Positions 1 through 8,724 are shown, counted from the first letter of the stretch. The stretch: 64,000 nt of DNA from Clostridium thermosuccinogenes (GCF_002896855.1 NZ_CP021850.1:1947665-2011664), one strand, 5' to 3'. The notes: a model not told the origin generated them from the sequence alone. Numbers and translations are program-made.

Positions 1-40
1 TTAAAGAAAGACTTGTATAAAGAAAAATATTGCATATAAT

Positions 41-62
41 AAAGGGGACGAAGGTCCCTTTT
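41..62 (+). terminator. Rho-independent terminator of the upstream gene
   Basis: A 9-bp stem (41-49 with 54-62, one G-U pair) closes a GAAG loop and ends in a T-rich run. It ends the transcript entering from the left, probably rplS given the usual gene order in Clostridia (inference). It also rules out the ATG at 68 as the start of the next gene. Confidence 0.75.
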
Positions 63-103
63 ATTATATGGAAATTCTATACATAGCAAGGTTGGAGAAA
101 ATT

Positions 104-694
104 ATGGAATCTAATAAAGTTTCACCGGAATCGGAAAACAAGAAAAATAGTTTGCTAAAAGAAGCTTTACAATGGGTGCTGGCCATAGGTATAGCAGTCG
201 TGCTGGCATTTTTGATAAGAGGTTTTGTATTTGAACAGGCTCTTGTCATGGGAGATTCAATGCAGGATACCCTGTTTGACAAGCAGCGCCTGATTGTTTA
301 TAAAACAGGATATTTCTTTCATCCTCCGGAAAGGGGAGACATAATTATTCTGGAATATCAGAAAGGCTCTTTTAAGTTTCTTCCTGTTCCTGACCCGAAC
401 GAAATTGATTATATTAAAAGAGTCATAGGCTTGCCGGGGGATGTGGTGGATATAAAGGACGGCAGTGTGTATGTAAACGGGGAAAAGCTTGACGAACCCT
501 ATGCCAAAGGAAGGACAGAACCTTACGGAATGGAGTTTCCGATAACAATACCTGAAAACAAGGTTTTTGTTTTGGGTGACAACAGGGAAAACAGCAGTGA
601 CAGCAGGCAGATAGGGCTTATTGATTTTGATCGCATAAAAGGAAAAGCTGTTTTCAGGATATACCCATTAAAGGATTTTGGTACTATATATTAG
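104..694 (+). CDS. lepB: Signal peptidase I
   Basis: Type I signal peptidase of 196 residues, which cleaves signal peptides from exported proteins at the outer face of the membrane. The start at 104 is chosen because GGAG lies 6 bases upstream; the earlier in-frame ATG at 68 has no ribosome site and lies beside a terminator. One membrane segment (about residues 25-40) is followed by the serine box MGDSM (Ser52), the lysine box YIKRVIGLPGD (Lys105) and the C-terminal box GDNRENSSDSR. The Ser/Lys dyad is intact and the length fits the short Gram-positive SipS-like form. It starts an operon with rbgA and rnhB, a common order in Clostridia and Bacilli. Confidence 0.95.
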   Translation: MESNKVSPESENKKNSLLKEALQWVLAIGIAVVLAFLIRGFVFEQALVMGDSMQDTLFDKQRLIVYKTGYFFHPPERGDIIILEYQKGSFKFLPVPDPNEIDYIKRVIGLPGDVVDIKDGSVYVNGEKLDEPYAKGRTEPYGMEFPITIPENKVFVLGDNRENSSDSRQIGLIDFDRIKGKAVFRIYPLKDFGTIY

Positions 695-713
695 CATATG
701 CAGGGAGGAAATG

Positions 714-1583
714 ATGAACATACAGTGGTTTCCCGGACATATGGCGAAAACCCGCAGGTTGCTCGCGGAAAACCTTAAACTCGTAGATATTGTAATAGAG
801 CTTTTGGATGCGAGAATACCAGCTAGCAGTAAGAATCCGGAAATTGACGAGATTATTAAAAATAAGCCAAGGGTAGTTGCATTAAACAAGTCGGATCTGG
901 CCGACGGCGAAATATCGAAGGAATGGAGTAAATGGTATAGCTCACAGGGTTATACCAATATTTTTATTGATGCTGTAAGGGGTACCGGCATTAATGAACT
1001 TAAAAGCAGGCTGCGCACAATGATGAAGGACAGAAGGGAAAAAGACCTTCAAAGGGGAAGGATATTCAGACCGATAAGGACCATGGTGGTGGGCATACCC
1101 AACGTGGGGAAATCCTCCTTCATCAATAAGATTGCCGGCCGGGCCAGCGCAGCGACGGGAGACAGGCCTGGTGTCACCCGCAGCAAGCAGTGGATAAGGC
1201 TAAATGAGGAGATTGAGCTTCTTGATACTCCAGGAATATTGTGGCCCAAGTTCGATGACCAGCAGGTGGCCTTAAATCTTGCTTTTACAGGGGCGATAAA
1301 GGATGACATATTGGACACGACAGAGATTGCGGGCAAGCTCATGGAGCAACTAAGCCTGACTTATCCGGACAGCTTGAAAGGAAGGTTCAAGCTGGAGTCC
1401 CTGGAAGGCAAGGATGGAATAACCTTGCTGGAGGAAGCCGGAAGGAAAAGGGGATGCATCATTTCCGGCGGCGAGATTGATTATTCCAGGATTGCTTCCA
1501 TCGTGCTGGATGAGTTCCGGGCGGGAAAAATCGGAAGGATAACGCTGGAGAGGCCGCCTGAAAGCTTAGGGAAGGAAAGTTGA
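714..1583 (+). CDS. rbgA: Ribosome biogenesis GTPase RbgA (YlqF)
   Basis: Circularly permuted GTPase of 289 residues that acts late in 50S subunit assembly. The G motifs occur in permuted order: G4 NKSD at about 58-61, then G1 GIPNVGKSS at about 127-135, then G3 DTPG at about 171-174. The N-terminal WFPGHMAK motif is typical of the YlqF family, and the C-terminal helical domain is present. ATG 714 is chosen over ATG 711 because GGAGG at 704-708 is then 5 bases away. The stop overlaps the rnhB start (TTGA), which suggests translational coupling. Confidence 0.95.
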   Translation: MNIQWFPGHMAKTRRLLAENLKLVDIVIELLDARIPASSKNPEIDEIIKNKPRVVALNKSDLADGEISKEWSKWYSSQGYTNIFIDAVRGTGINELKSRLRTMMKDRREKDLQRGRIFRPIRTMVVGIPNVGKSSFINKIAGRASAATGDRPGVTRSKQWIRLNEEIELLDTPGILWPKFDDQQVALNLAFTGAIKDDILDTTEIAGKLMEQLSLTYPDSLKGRFKLESLEGKDGITLLEEAGRKRGCIISGGEIDYSRIASIVLDEFRAGKIGRITLERPPESLGKES

Positions 1584-2374
1584 AAACGGTGGATGGTCAA
1601 ATGGAGAAAAAGTTGAGAATAAAAGATGTGGAGAATATTATCAAGGATATGGATGTGGATTCTGCCATAGCTTATCTGGAATCCTTAAAAAGCACCTGTG
1701 ACATCAATCTTGACAGGCTGATGGATAAGTACAGGAGGAAAAAGGCTTCCCTGGAAGAGGAAAAAGGCAGATTCGCCCATATGTGTAAGTTTGAGAAGGA
1801 TGCATATCAAAAAGGATACCGGTACATTGCCGGGGTTGACGAAGCGGGCCGGGGGCCTTTGGCAGGTCCGGTGGTTGCTGCTGCAGTGATTTTACCTGAG
1901 GATGTTTTCATTGAAAAGTTGAACGATTCGAAGAAGCTGTCTCCGAAGCAAAGGGACATGCTATATGATATTATAATGGAAAAGGCTGTGGCTTATGGGA
2001 TTGGCATGGTTGATGAGAAATGCATTGATGAAATAAACATCCTCAATGCCACGAAAAAGGCTATGTCAAAAGCGATAGAGCAATTGAATCCCAAGCCTGA
2101 TCTGATACTTACCGATGCTGTTAAACTGGAAGAGGTTAATATAGAACAGATACATATAGTAAAGGGTGATACTCTAAGCGTTTCAATAGCTGCTGCTTCC
2201 ATAATTGCCAAGGTAACCCGTGACAGGATAATTACCGGGATGGACGGCCTTTATCCCCAGTATGGATTTGCTAAGCATAAAGGTTATGGGACAAAAGAGC
2301 ATATTGATGCTATAAAAAAATACGGAATTTGTCCGATACATAGAGTGAGCTTTACTAAACATTTTACCGTATAG
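1580..2374 (+). CDS. rnhB: Ribonuclease HII
   Basis: RNase HII of 264 residues, which removes ribonucleotides and RNA primers from RNA-DNA hybrids. The catalytic motif GVDEAGRGPLAGPV holds Asp87 and Glu88; NDSKKL follows at about 115-120 and the third acidic residue lies in LILTDAV (Asp179). About 75 residues precede the catalytic domain, as in other Gram-positive RNase HII proteins. The TTG start at 1580 overlaps the rbgA stop and has GGAAGG upstream; ATG 1601 is the alternative but lacks a good ribosome site. Confidence 0.93.
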   Translation: MKTVDGQMEKKLRIKDVENIIKDMDVDSAIAYLESLKSTCDINLDRLMDKYRRKKASLEEEKGRFAHMCKFEKDAYQKGYRYIAGVDEAGRGPLAGPVVAAAVILPEDVFIEKLNDSKKLSPKQRDMLYDIIMEKAVAYGIGMVDEKCIDEINILNATKKAMSKAIEQLNPKPDLILTDAVKLEEVNIEQIHIVKGDTLSVSIAAASIIAKVTRDRIITGMDGLYPQYGFAKHKGYGTKEHIDAIKKYGICPIHRVSFTKHFTV

Positions 2375-2403
2375 CTTTCCAAATATGCTCATAGGTGGTT
2401 TTT

Positions 2404-4053
2404 ATGAAAATTGATACAATCCTGCAGATGAATAATATCAGCATACCTGTCTCATCAGATGCCCTGAGCAGTCTGAACATTGGGGATGTCATAAAGGCAA
2501 AGATCGTTGAAATGTCTTCAAAGGAGCTTACCATGAAGCTTTTTGACGGTACTGTTTTTACCGCGGCCTTGGCCAATGCTATAGATGCAAAGCCCGGGGA
2601 TTACCTCACTCTGCTTTTAAAAGCAAGGCTCGACAGCCAGCTGATAATGGAGCCTGTAAATTCAGAACTCATAAAGCCAGAAGAGGAGAGCGCCCCAAAG
2701 CTTCTGATGAACTTTGGGATAAAACCGGATCAGACCAGCCTGGATATCATAAAGGAAATGCAAAGCAGCAGGATACCTTTGACAAAAGAGCTGTTTCTTA
2801 ATCTTCTTGACGCAGTAAAAAATATAAAAGAGCTGACACCTTCCAAAGCGGTGTTTCTTTATTCCCATGATGCAGACTTTACAAAGGGAAATGCCGATGC
2901 GCTAAACCAGCTGGTGGAAGGAAAATTCAAGCTTGGGTCTGAGATGGAGCAAATTTCCCGCCTTCTGGAGGATATCATAAAACAAGAAAGCCAGACGCAA
3001 AGCACAGTAAAAAATCAACAGCCTTCACTGCCGGGCGGTTTAGAAGAAGCTGTCTACTCCTTTTCAGAAGAAAACCGCAATGTTTCAACTGCTGGGAACG
3101 TCGTCAATTCCAACACAACAGATATTCCGAAAAACATAGCTGATATTTTAAGCCGGCTTTCTGACGGAGCGGGCGACTTAACCATCCTGAAAGAGGAAAT
3201 ATATAAGCTGATCGAAAACGGGAATTTGTTGAATGTTGAAGAAGACGGTAATCCAGAGCTTTTGAGCATGCTGAATTCGATAAAAGGTTCCAACGATGAA
3301 AACTCCAATAATATCAGGCTGTTGCTGGAGAAGGTTATTAATGCAGGCAGAGAGAACAATTTAAAAAGCGATGAGACCGGTCATCAACCACTTAAAGCAG
3401 CAGAAGATGAAACCGGTGCTTATAAAGAAAGGGATATGGCATCAATTAAAAGAGAGCTGGACAGTCTATTTCTGGATATCAGCAAACCGGATATCGATAA
3501 AGATAGTGTAAACCTAAGGCAGTTGTATAGGGATATGCTGGCAAAGCTGTCGGAATTGAAAGAGGCCGTGCTGTCATCCCGGCTTCCGGAAAATCCGGAG
3601 TTATTGAACCGCATGGATAATATTGAAAATAACATCCGCTTCATGAATGAGATCTACAATAATTCCGTATATATTCAGATTCCTGTCAGACTCCCTGAAA
3701 GAAATGGCACAGCGGAGCTTTATATACTAAAAAAGGGCTCAAAACGGAAGAGGATAGACCCGGAAAATTTTACAATGCTGATAGCATTGAACACCAACAA
3801 TATGGGTACTGTAGAAACGCTGGTTTCCCTGCGGGGAAAGAGCATCAATCTCAATATACGAGTGGAAAATGAAAAAGTAATGGAATTTTTTAAAGAAAAT
3901 CATACGGAGCTTTATGAAAGCTTAAAGGAAAAAGGCTATAGATTGGCGGATATAAGGTATTGCATTATTGATGAGGGAATTAATGTGATGAATGTGGAAA
4001 AGGTTGTCAAAAAGGTTACAGTGGGAAACTCCTCCATTGATTATAAAATATAG
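2404..4053 (+). CDS. FliK-like protein with a C-terminal Flg_hook-type domain
   Basis: Protein of 549 residues. Residues from about 420 to the end (IPVRLPERNGTAELY, then a NTNNMGTVETLV-type segment and SLKEKGYRLADIR) resemble the C-terminal domain of flagellar hook-length control protein FliK. The N-terminal 90 residues look like a small beta-rich domain and the middle is a low-complexity, Ser/Asn/Glu-rich linker, also as in FliK. ATG 2404 has AGGTGG five bases upstream. It lies directly before a stand-alone FlhB-type cytoplasmic domain. FliK and FlhB interact in flagellar export, so the pair probably works together, but no other flagellar gene is in view. The exact role is unknown. Confidence 0.65.
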   Translation: MKIDTILQMNNISIPVSSDALSSLNIGDVIKAKIVEMSSKELTMKLFDGTVFTAALANAIDAKPGDYLTLLLKARLDSQLIMEPVNSELIKPEEESAPKLLMNFGIKPDQTSLDIIKEMQSSRIPLTKELFLNLLDAVKNIKELTPSKAVFLYSHDADFTKGNADALNQLVEGKFKLGSEMEQISRLLEDIIKQESQTQSTVKNQQPSLPGGLEEAVYSFSEENRNVSTAGNVVNSNTTDIPKNIADILSRLSDGAGDLTILKEEIYKLIENGNLLNVEEDGNPELLSMLNSIKGSNDENSNNIRLLLEKVINAGRENNLKSDETGHQPLKAAEDETGAYKERDMASIKRELDSLFLDISKPDIDKDSVNLRQLYRDMLAKLSELKEAVLSSRLPENPELLNRMDNIENNIRFMNEIYNNSVYIQIPVRLPERNGTAELYILKKGSKRKRIDPENFTMLIALNTNNMGTVETLVSLRGKSINLNIRVENEKVMEFFKENHTELYESLKEKGYRLADIRYCIIDEGINVMNVEKVVKKVTVGNSSIDYKI

Positions 4054-4097
4054 GCTTTTTGATGCTTATATAAAGCAGGAGCTGAAGGAGTAATGCG

Positions 4098-4397
4098 ATG
4101 AACAAGCATAAAGACGGCAAAATCATAGAAGCTGCTGCATTAAGTTATACACCTGGTGAAGATAAAGCACCAAAGCTGATTGCGGCAGCTAAAGGCGAAG
4201 CTGCGGAAAAAATTATAGAAAAAGCAAAAGAGAACAATATACCTATATATAAAGATGAAGGTTTAGTGAGTTTGCTGGGAAAAATGCGGATAGGCAGTGA
4301 AATACCCGACGAACTGTATGATGTGGTGGCCGGAATTTTAGTATATGTGAGCGATATGGACAGGATATTTGGTGAAAAGCATGGACGGAAGAAATAA
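4098..4397 (+). CDS. Stand-alone FlhB C-terminal (EscU/YscU-type) domain protein
   Basis: Protein of 99 residues matching only the cytoplasmic domain of the FlhB/YscU export-gate family: AALSYTPGEDKAPKL near the start, then AAEKIIEKAKENNIPIYKD and a LVSLLGKMRIGSEIPDELY tail. FlhB itself has an NPTH autocleavage motif at the position equivalent to TPGE here, so the self-cleavage site appears lost. There is no membrane segment. AAGGAG lies 7 bases upstream of the start. The end overlaps the yraN start by 17 bases. Such short FlhB-like proteins (sometimes called FlhX) are known in Firmicutes; the function here is not established. Confidence 0.8.
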   Translation: MNKHKDGKIIEAAALSYTPGEDKAPKLIAAAKGEAAEKIIEKAKENNIPIYKDEGLVSLLGKMRIGSEIPDELYDVVAGILVYVSDMDRIFGEKHGRKK

Positions 4398-4746
4398 AAG
4401 GAAGCTGGGAAGCTTCGGAGAGGAAATTGCTGCAGACTTTTTAATCAAAAGCAATTATAAAATAGTTAATAGGAATTTCAGAATAGGCAAGTTGGGAGAA
4501 ATTGATATAATCGCCTGGGATGGGGAATATATTTGTTTTATCGAAGTAAAAACCAGGCGCAGTTTTTTATATGGCACTCCTTCAGAAGCCGTAAGCAAAA
4601 GCAAGCAAGCTGTCATCAGAAATTTGGCCGGTATATACCTGGATAGATACGGCCTCAATGACAGCAAAGCAAGATTTGATGTTATCGAAATCATATACCG
4701 GGACAAGGCGGATTACGACCTTAACATTATCAAGAATGCGTTTTAG
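4381..4746 (+). CDS. yraN: YraN/UPF0102 family endonuclease-like protein
   Basis: Protein of 121 residues with the YraN signature of the restriction-endonuclease-like fold: an N-terminal GSFGEEIAADFL helix, then GEIDIIAWDG and FIEVKTRRS, which supply the E, D and ExK positions of a PD-(D/E)xK site. ATG 4381 is preferred over the in-frame TTG 4369, as the family usually begins a few residues before the LGxxGE motif. The gene overlaps the upstream FlhB-like gene. YraN is widely conserved near rnhB; its cellular role is poorly defined. Confidence 0.88.
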   Translation: MDGRNKRKLGSFGEEIAADFLIKSNYKIVNRNFRIGKLGEIDIIAWDGEYICFIEVKTRRSFLYGTPSEAVSKSKQAVIRNLAGIYLDRYGLNDSKARFDVIEIIYRDKADYDLNIIKNAF

Positions 4747-4756
4747 GAGGTATACT

Positions 4757-5695
4757 ATGATTATAGTTGATGCTCACTGTGACACGATTACAAGGCTGAT
4801 GGAGACAAAGGAGAATCTCATCAGGAATAATTGCCATGTAGATATTGAAAGAATGAAGCAAAAAGGCAGCTATGTCCAGTTTTTTGCCGCGTTCATAAGT
4901 CCTGAATATTGTCAGGCTTATGCAATGAAACGTGCCATGCAGATTATTGATAAGTTTTACCAACAGATAGAAATATATAGTGACAATATAATGTCATGTT
5001 GTAATTACAGGGATATTGAAAATGCTGTGAGCTCCTCCAAAGTAGCGGCCATCCTCTCCATTGAGGGTGGAGATGCATTGCAGGGAGACCTTTCGGCTCT
5101 GAGGATGTTTTATAGGCTTGGAGTGAGAAGCCTATGCCTTACATGGAATCACAGAAATGAAATTGCCGATGGTGTTGCCGACGGAATTACCGGCGGCGGA
5201 CTTACTCCCTTTGGAAGGGATGTAATCATGGAAATGAACCGGTTGGGCATGATTGTGGATGTATCACATTTGTCCGAAAGAGGTTTCTGGGATGTGGTTG
5301 AAATATCCGGGCAGCCTATTATAGCTTCCCATTCAAATGCCAAAAGCGTATGCTCCCACAGGAGGAATCTAACGGATGAGCAAATTCTTGCGTTGAAAAA
5401 CAACGGCGGAGTTATGGGAATGAATCTGTGTCCGGCGTTTCTGACCAACGAAGGGGAAGCTTCCCTTAAAGATGTCATAAATCATATAGAGCATATAGCT
5501 TCGGTTGGAGGTATTGATATTATAGGTATAGGCGCAGATTTTGACGGTATTGACGACACTCCAAGGGAGATAAAAGGAGTGGAGAATATTGACGGGATAT
5601 TCAACGAGCTTCTTAAGCTGAACTATCCTCAGGAGGCAGTTGATAAGATTGCCGGAGGTAATTTTCTGAGGGTGATCCGGCAGGTTTTAAAATAA
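4757..5695 (+). CDS. Membrane dipeptidase-family (M19) peptidase
   Basis: Peptidase of 312 residues in the M19 (renal dipeptidase) family, a zinc TIM-barrel enzyme that hydrolyses dipeptides. The HCD motif near the N-terminus (His7, Asp9), LSIEGGDAL with the bridging Glu, VDVSHLSE and IASHSNAK with metal His residues, and GIGADFDGID are all present. The start at 4757 has AGGAGG 6 bases upstream; the longer open frame back to 4658 runs through yraN and is not used. No signal peptide is visible, so the enzyme is likely cytoplasmic. It is the last gene of the operon. Confidence 0.9.
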   Translation: MIIVDAHCDTITRLMETKENLIRNNCHVDIERMKQKGSYVQFFAAFISPEYCQAYAMKRAMQIIDKFYQQIEIYSDNIMSCCNYRDIENAVSSSKVAAILSIEGGDALQGDLSALRMFYRLGVRSLCLTWNHRNEIADGVADGITGGGLTPFGRDVIMEMNRLGMIVDVSHLSERGFWDVVEISGQPIIASHSNAKSVCSHRRNLTDEQILALKNNGGVMGMNLCPAFLTNEGEASLKDVINHIEHIASVGGIDIIGIGADFDGIDDTPREIKGVENIDGIFNELLKLNYPQEAVDKIAGGNFLRVIRQVLK

Positions 5696-5746
5696 GTTTA
5701 TACAAGTTTTAATTTTAAGGAAGAAGAATGTTTCGATAAGCATATT

Positions 5747-5797
5747 AAAATAGAACATGAAGTTCATAAAAGCAGAAAACGTTAAGTGTTCTATTTT
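5747..5797 (+). terminator. Possible terminator after the dipeptidase gene
   Basis: An 11-bp perfect stem (5747-5757 with 5787-5797) spans a 29-base loop and runs into TTTTTTC. The long loop makes it less certain than a classical terminator. Confidence 0.5.
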
Positions 5798-6114
5798 TTC
5801 GTCTTTAGATAATGCTGTAGTAAAATAATATGATTTAGCTGAAGAACCCGATATCAACTGCAGCCAATTCCAATGCTTATTACTTATATAAGCTTATTGC
5901 TTCTTTAAAAAGAAGCTAAGTAAAAAGACAGCGACTTGATTCGATGTGGGGTGCGCCAACCATCGAGTTTTAAAGCAAAAAAGCTTGCTGCTTTGCTTTT
6001 ATCGGCAGAACATGTATCTTACAATTTTAGCACAAAGTGTATCGTAGTATAAGATTGATACGGCTGTTAAAACTAAAACATATATCAACATTAAAGCAAC
6101 TGGAGGTATAGTTT
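5798..6114. other. Gap without a gene; one A/T-rich hairpin
   Basis: No open frame or clear promoter was recognised. A bulged hairpin lies at 5972-6000 (AAAGC repeats pairing with GCTTTGCTTT) and ends in TTTT, so it may be a second terminator. The AGGAGG-like ribosome site of the next gene lies at 6101-6106. Confidence 0.35.
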
Positions 6115-6639
6115 ATGAAAAAGCAAAAACTGATGGTTTTAGCAGCAGTATTGATTCTGTCGATAGTATTATTATATACCGGATGCACAACCGGTAATCA
6201 GGATAATAAGCAGGGAGCAACCCAGCCGGGTACAACCACCCAAAATGATAAAACGCAAACCGGCGATACAACTCAGCCTGAAGATACTAAACAGGATGAA
6301 AATAAACCGGCTGAAACATATAAGGATGGAACCTATGAAGGAAAAGGCGATGCCTGGGAGCATGGTTCTGAGGATGCTACAGTAGAAATCGCCAATGGCA
6401 GGATAACCAGCATTGTCTTAAGGAGACTGGATGACAAAGGCAATGAGGTTGACTATGAGAAATGGACCGGACAAGAGGTGGACGGAAGAGTATATCCCAA
6501 TTTGAAAGAATACAGGGTTGAAATGGCAAACAGGATGATTGAGAAGCAAACTTATGACGTTGATACTATAAGCGGTGCAACAGTTAGTACAAAAAACTGG
6601 AAAGTGGCAGTCCAAAGAGCTCTTGAAAAGGCAAAATGA
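6115..6639 (+). CDS. FMN-binding domain lipoprotein
   Basis: Exported lipoprotein of 174 residues. A hydrophobic signal segment ends in the lipobox LLYTGC (Cys at about 24), followed by a Thr/Gln/Asp-rich linker to about residue 70 and then one FMN_bind domain. That domain shows YKDGTYEGKG at its start and DTISGATVSTKNW near its end; SGAT/S is where flavin transferase links FMN to Thr in RnfG, NqrC and related proteins. It probably carries electrons on the outer membrane face, though the partner is not visible. TGGAGG lies 8 bases upstream of the start. The sodium-pump genes follow, separated by a terminator and a promoter. Confidence 0.85.
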   Translation: MKKQKLMVLAAVLILSIVLLYTGCTTGNQDNKQGATQPGTTTQNDKTQTGDTTQPEDTKQDENKPAETYKDGTYEGKGDAWEHGSEDATVEIANGRITSIVLRRLDDKGNEVDYEKWTGQEVDGRVYPNLKEYRVEMANRMIEKQTYDVDTISGATVSTKNWKVAVQRALEKAK

Positions 6640-6683
6640 TTTTATGCTAAAAAGGTAAAATATAGTGGAAATACTTATAGGAT

Positions 6684-6722
6684 GGATATCCTCATGCCTA
6701 TTTGTAAAGGGTATCCTCTTTT
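6684..6722 (+). terminator. Possible terminator after the FMN lipoprotein gene
   Basis: GGATATCC at 6684-6691 pairs with GGGTATCC at 6709-6716 (one G-U pair) and is followed by TCTTTTTG. It separates the lipoprotein gene from the promoter of the next gene. Confidence 0.5.
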
Positions 6723-6789
6723 TGCATTTACATAGAAACCTACATACGACAGCAGTTTAAATAATTTTGTCCTGGGACAAACTTTATGC

Positions 6790-6818
6790 TTGAAATATGG
6801 CTGGTCTATATCTATACT
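6790..6818 (+). promoter_or_regulatory. Sigma-A-type promoter for the decarboxylase subunit genes
   Basis: TTGAAA at 6790-6795 and TATACT at 6813-6818 are separated by 17 bases. The start of transcription would be near 6825, about 40 bases before the beta-subunit gene. Confidence 0.65.
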
Positions 6819-6865
6819 GTATATGTGTACAAACTATATATATATTAAAATGGAGGTCGTACTAA

Positions 6866-7978
6866 ATGCAGGATCTATTTGGTGGAATACTTAATCTTAG
6901 TTGGGGAAATCTGGTTATGTTCGCTGTAGCAGGTGTTCTGATATACCTGGCTATAGTTAAGGAATATGAACCGATGCTTCTTCTACCTATAGGCTTTGGC
7001 GCAATTCTGGCCAATATTCCTCTGTCTTCTGCAATCGGAGAAGAGGGATTTCTGAGTATCCTATATAATACAGGTATAAAGACGGAGCTTTTCCCGATAC
7101 TTATTTTCATTGCAGTAGGTGCAATGATCGATTTTACACCGCTTCTGCAAAATCCTTTCATGCTGTTTTTCGGTGCAGCAGCGCAGTTTGGAATCTTTTT
7201 CACCATGATGGTGGCGATATTTTTCGGATTTGATATCAAGGAGGCGGCATCAATAGGAATTATAGGAGCAGCAGACGGGCCGACATCGATATTCGTGGCT
7301 TCGCAGTTCGCAGAAAAGCTACTCGGACCCATTTCTGTGGCAGCTTATTCCTATATGTCTCTTGTGCCGATAATACAGCCTCCTGTGGTAAAAGCCCTTA
7401 CAACCCGTAAGGAAAGAATGATCAGAATGGAATATAAACAGGTAGAAGTACCTCAAATAGTAAAAATCCTGTTCCCGATAATGATAACGGTTATAGCAGG
7501 AATAATTGCTCCGATAAGTGTTTCCCTTGTTGGTGCCCTCATGTTTGGTAACCTTATCAGAGTTTGCGGAGTTTTGGACAGGCTCTCCAATTCGGCGCAA
7601 AACGAGCTTGCAAATCTTGTTACGCTTCTCCTGGGAATCACCATCGGTTCAACAATGACGGCAGAAGACTTCCTGGATCCGAGAACAATCCTTATCATGA
7701 TTATGGGACTTGTTGCCTTTATATTCGATACCGCAGGTGGAGTATTGTTTGCAAAGTTCCTTAATCTGTTCCTGAAAAACAAAGTAAATCCGATGGTAGG
7801 GGCAGCCGGAATATCTGCTTTCCCGATGTCAGCAAGGGTTATACAGAAGCTGGCGCAGAAGGAAGACCCGACCAACTTCGTTCTGATGCAGTCCATCAGC
7901 GCAAACGTGGCAGGACAGCTGGGTTCTATAGTGGCAGGCGGACTTCTGCTGGCGCTGGTACCGGCATTATTAAAGTAG
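6866..7978 (+). CDS. Sodium ion-translocating decarboxylase, beta subunit
   Basis: Polytopic membrane protein of 370 residues in the OadB/MmdB/GcdB family. This subunit decarboxylates the carboxybiotin of its partner and couples that to outward sodium transport. The family hallmarks are present: GIIGAADGPTSIF with the essential Asp (Asp137) and, near the C-terminus, GISAFPMSARV followed by ANVAGQLG with the conserved Asn. The family usually has 370-430 residues, so the length is normal. A small gamma-like gene follows after 12 bases. The alpha (carboxyltransferase) and biotin-carrier genes are not in the window, so the substrate cannot be named. Confidence 0.93.
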   Translation: MQDLFGGILNLSWGNLVMFAVAGVLIYLAIVKEYEPMLLLPIGFGAILANIPLSSAIGEEGFLSILYNTGIKTELFPILIFIAVGAMIDFTPLLQNPFMLFFGAAAQFGIFFTMMVAIFFGFDIKEAASIGIIGAADGPTSIFVASQFAEKLLGPISVAAYSYMSLVPIIQPPVVKALTTRKERMIRMEYKQVEVPQIVKILFPIMITVIAGIIAPISVSLVGALMFGNLIRVCGVLDRLSNSAQNELANLVTLLLGITIGSTMTAEDFLDPRTILIMIMGLVAFIFDTAGGVLFAKFLNLFLKNKVNPMVGAAGISAFPMSARVIQKLAQKEDPTNFVLMQSISANVAGQLGSIVAGGLLLALVPALLK

Positions 7979-7990
7979 GAGGATATCACA

Positions 7991-8146
7991 ATGAATATAA
8001 ATTGGGATAGTGTTTTGGAAAATGCCAGAATTGGCAGTTTAGTTACTCTTTATGGTTTAGGTGGAGTATTCCTTGTTTTGATCTTATTTTACGTGATAAC
8101 TAAATTGATGGTTAATATTGCTAACAAAGCTTCTGCAAAAGAATAA
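7991..8146 (+). CDS. Small OadG-like (gamma) subunit
   Basis: Small protein of 51 residues starting MNINWDSVLENA, with one hydrophobic segment (about residues 17-40, LVTLYGLGGVFLVLILFYV) and a short charged tail. Its position right after the beta subunit, with AGGAGG 8-13 bases upstream, and its single-span layout match the gamma subunits of sodium-pump decarboxylases, which anchor and assemble the complex. It lacks the long Pro/Ala-rich and His-containing tail of classical OadG. Confidence 0.72.
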   Translation: MNINWDSVLENARIGSLVTLYGLGGVFLVLILFYVITKLMVNIANKASAKE

Positions 8147-8167
8147 TTATAAGGTTTATTCAATACG

Positions 8168-8205
8168 GCGCATCCATACATAAAATTGTATGGATGCGTC
8201 TTTTT
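8168..8205 (+). terminator. Terminator of the decarboxylase operon
   Basis: A stem of about 12-13 bp (GCGCATCCATAC pairing with GTATGGATGCGT) closes a short A/T loop and is followed by CTTTTT. Confidence 0.85.
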
Positions 8206-8406
8206 ACAGGCTTTCAAGGGGTAGCAGGCACTACATTTGTCATTGACTTCTTTCACTGAAAATATAAAGATATAGATGGTGATGGGTTTGAAGAAATTAT
8301 ATATAAAAACTAATTTGTAAGCAGTCATGATTTATGTAGATTATTCTCCCTTTTATCCATTGACGCAAAGGGGAAACTGACTGCAATTTTTTCTAAGGTA
8401 TTGAAT

Positions 8407-8616
8407 ATGGAAGAGGCATTTATCTATGATTTGCTATTCCCGACCAATGCTCTGTCTATGGAAGAGTTAAATTCAGCAATGGCGCAGTCTATATATGAAT
8501 CGGATTCCTTGCAGGCTGCCTTTGTTAGATTGGTGGAAAACAATACTATTATTAAAGATCAAAACGGAAGGTATCGAGCCAATATACAGATGGCAACCCC
8601 TCAAAAAGTATACTGA
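8407..8616 (+). CDS. Unrecognised short protein, probably a gene remnant
   Basis: Not recognised. The frame is open from 8314 to 8616, but the first ATG is at 8407 and has no convincing ribosome site. The product (about 69 residues) looks helical; the segment SMEELNSAMAQSIYESDSLQ followed by a short turn resembles the end of a winged-helix domain. A 15-codon fragment reading DIDGDGFEEIIYKN sits just upstream in the same frame and resembles a calcium-loop or FG-GAP repeat. Together these look like remains of larger genes. Confidence 0.3.
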   Translation: MEEAFIYDLLFPTNALSMEELNSAMAQSIYESDSLQAAFVRLVENNTIIKDQNGRYRANIQMATPQKVY

Positions 8617-8724
8617 CAAAATGTCATTCTAAACAACTTATTTCCCAGGACAAGCAAGGCAAGTGTATTTAGGGCAATCCTCTCATTCTTACACAAAAAT
8701 CTTTTAAATTCCCAATTTATATCA

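Noticed and set aside
68-103. Upstream ATG of lepB
   Set aside because: It lies beside the preceding terminator and lacks a ribosome site; the start at 104 has GGAG at the right distance.
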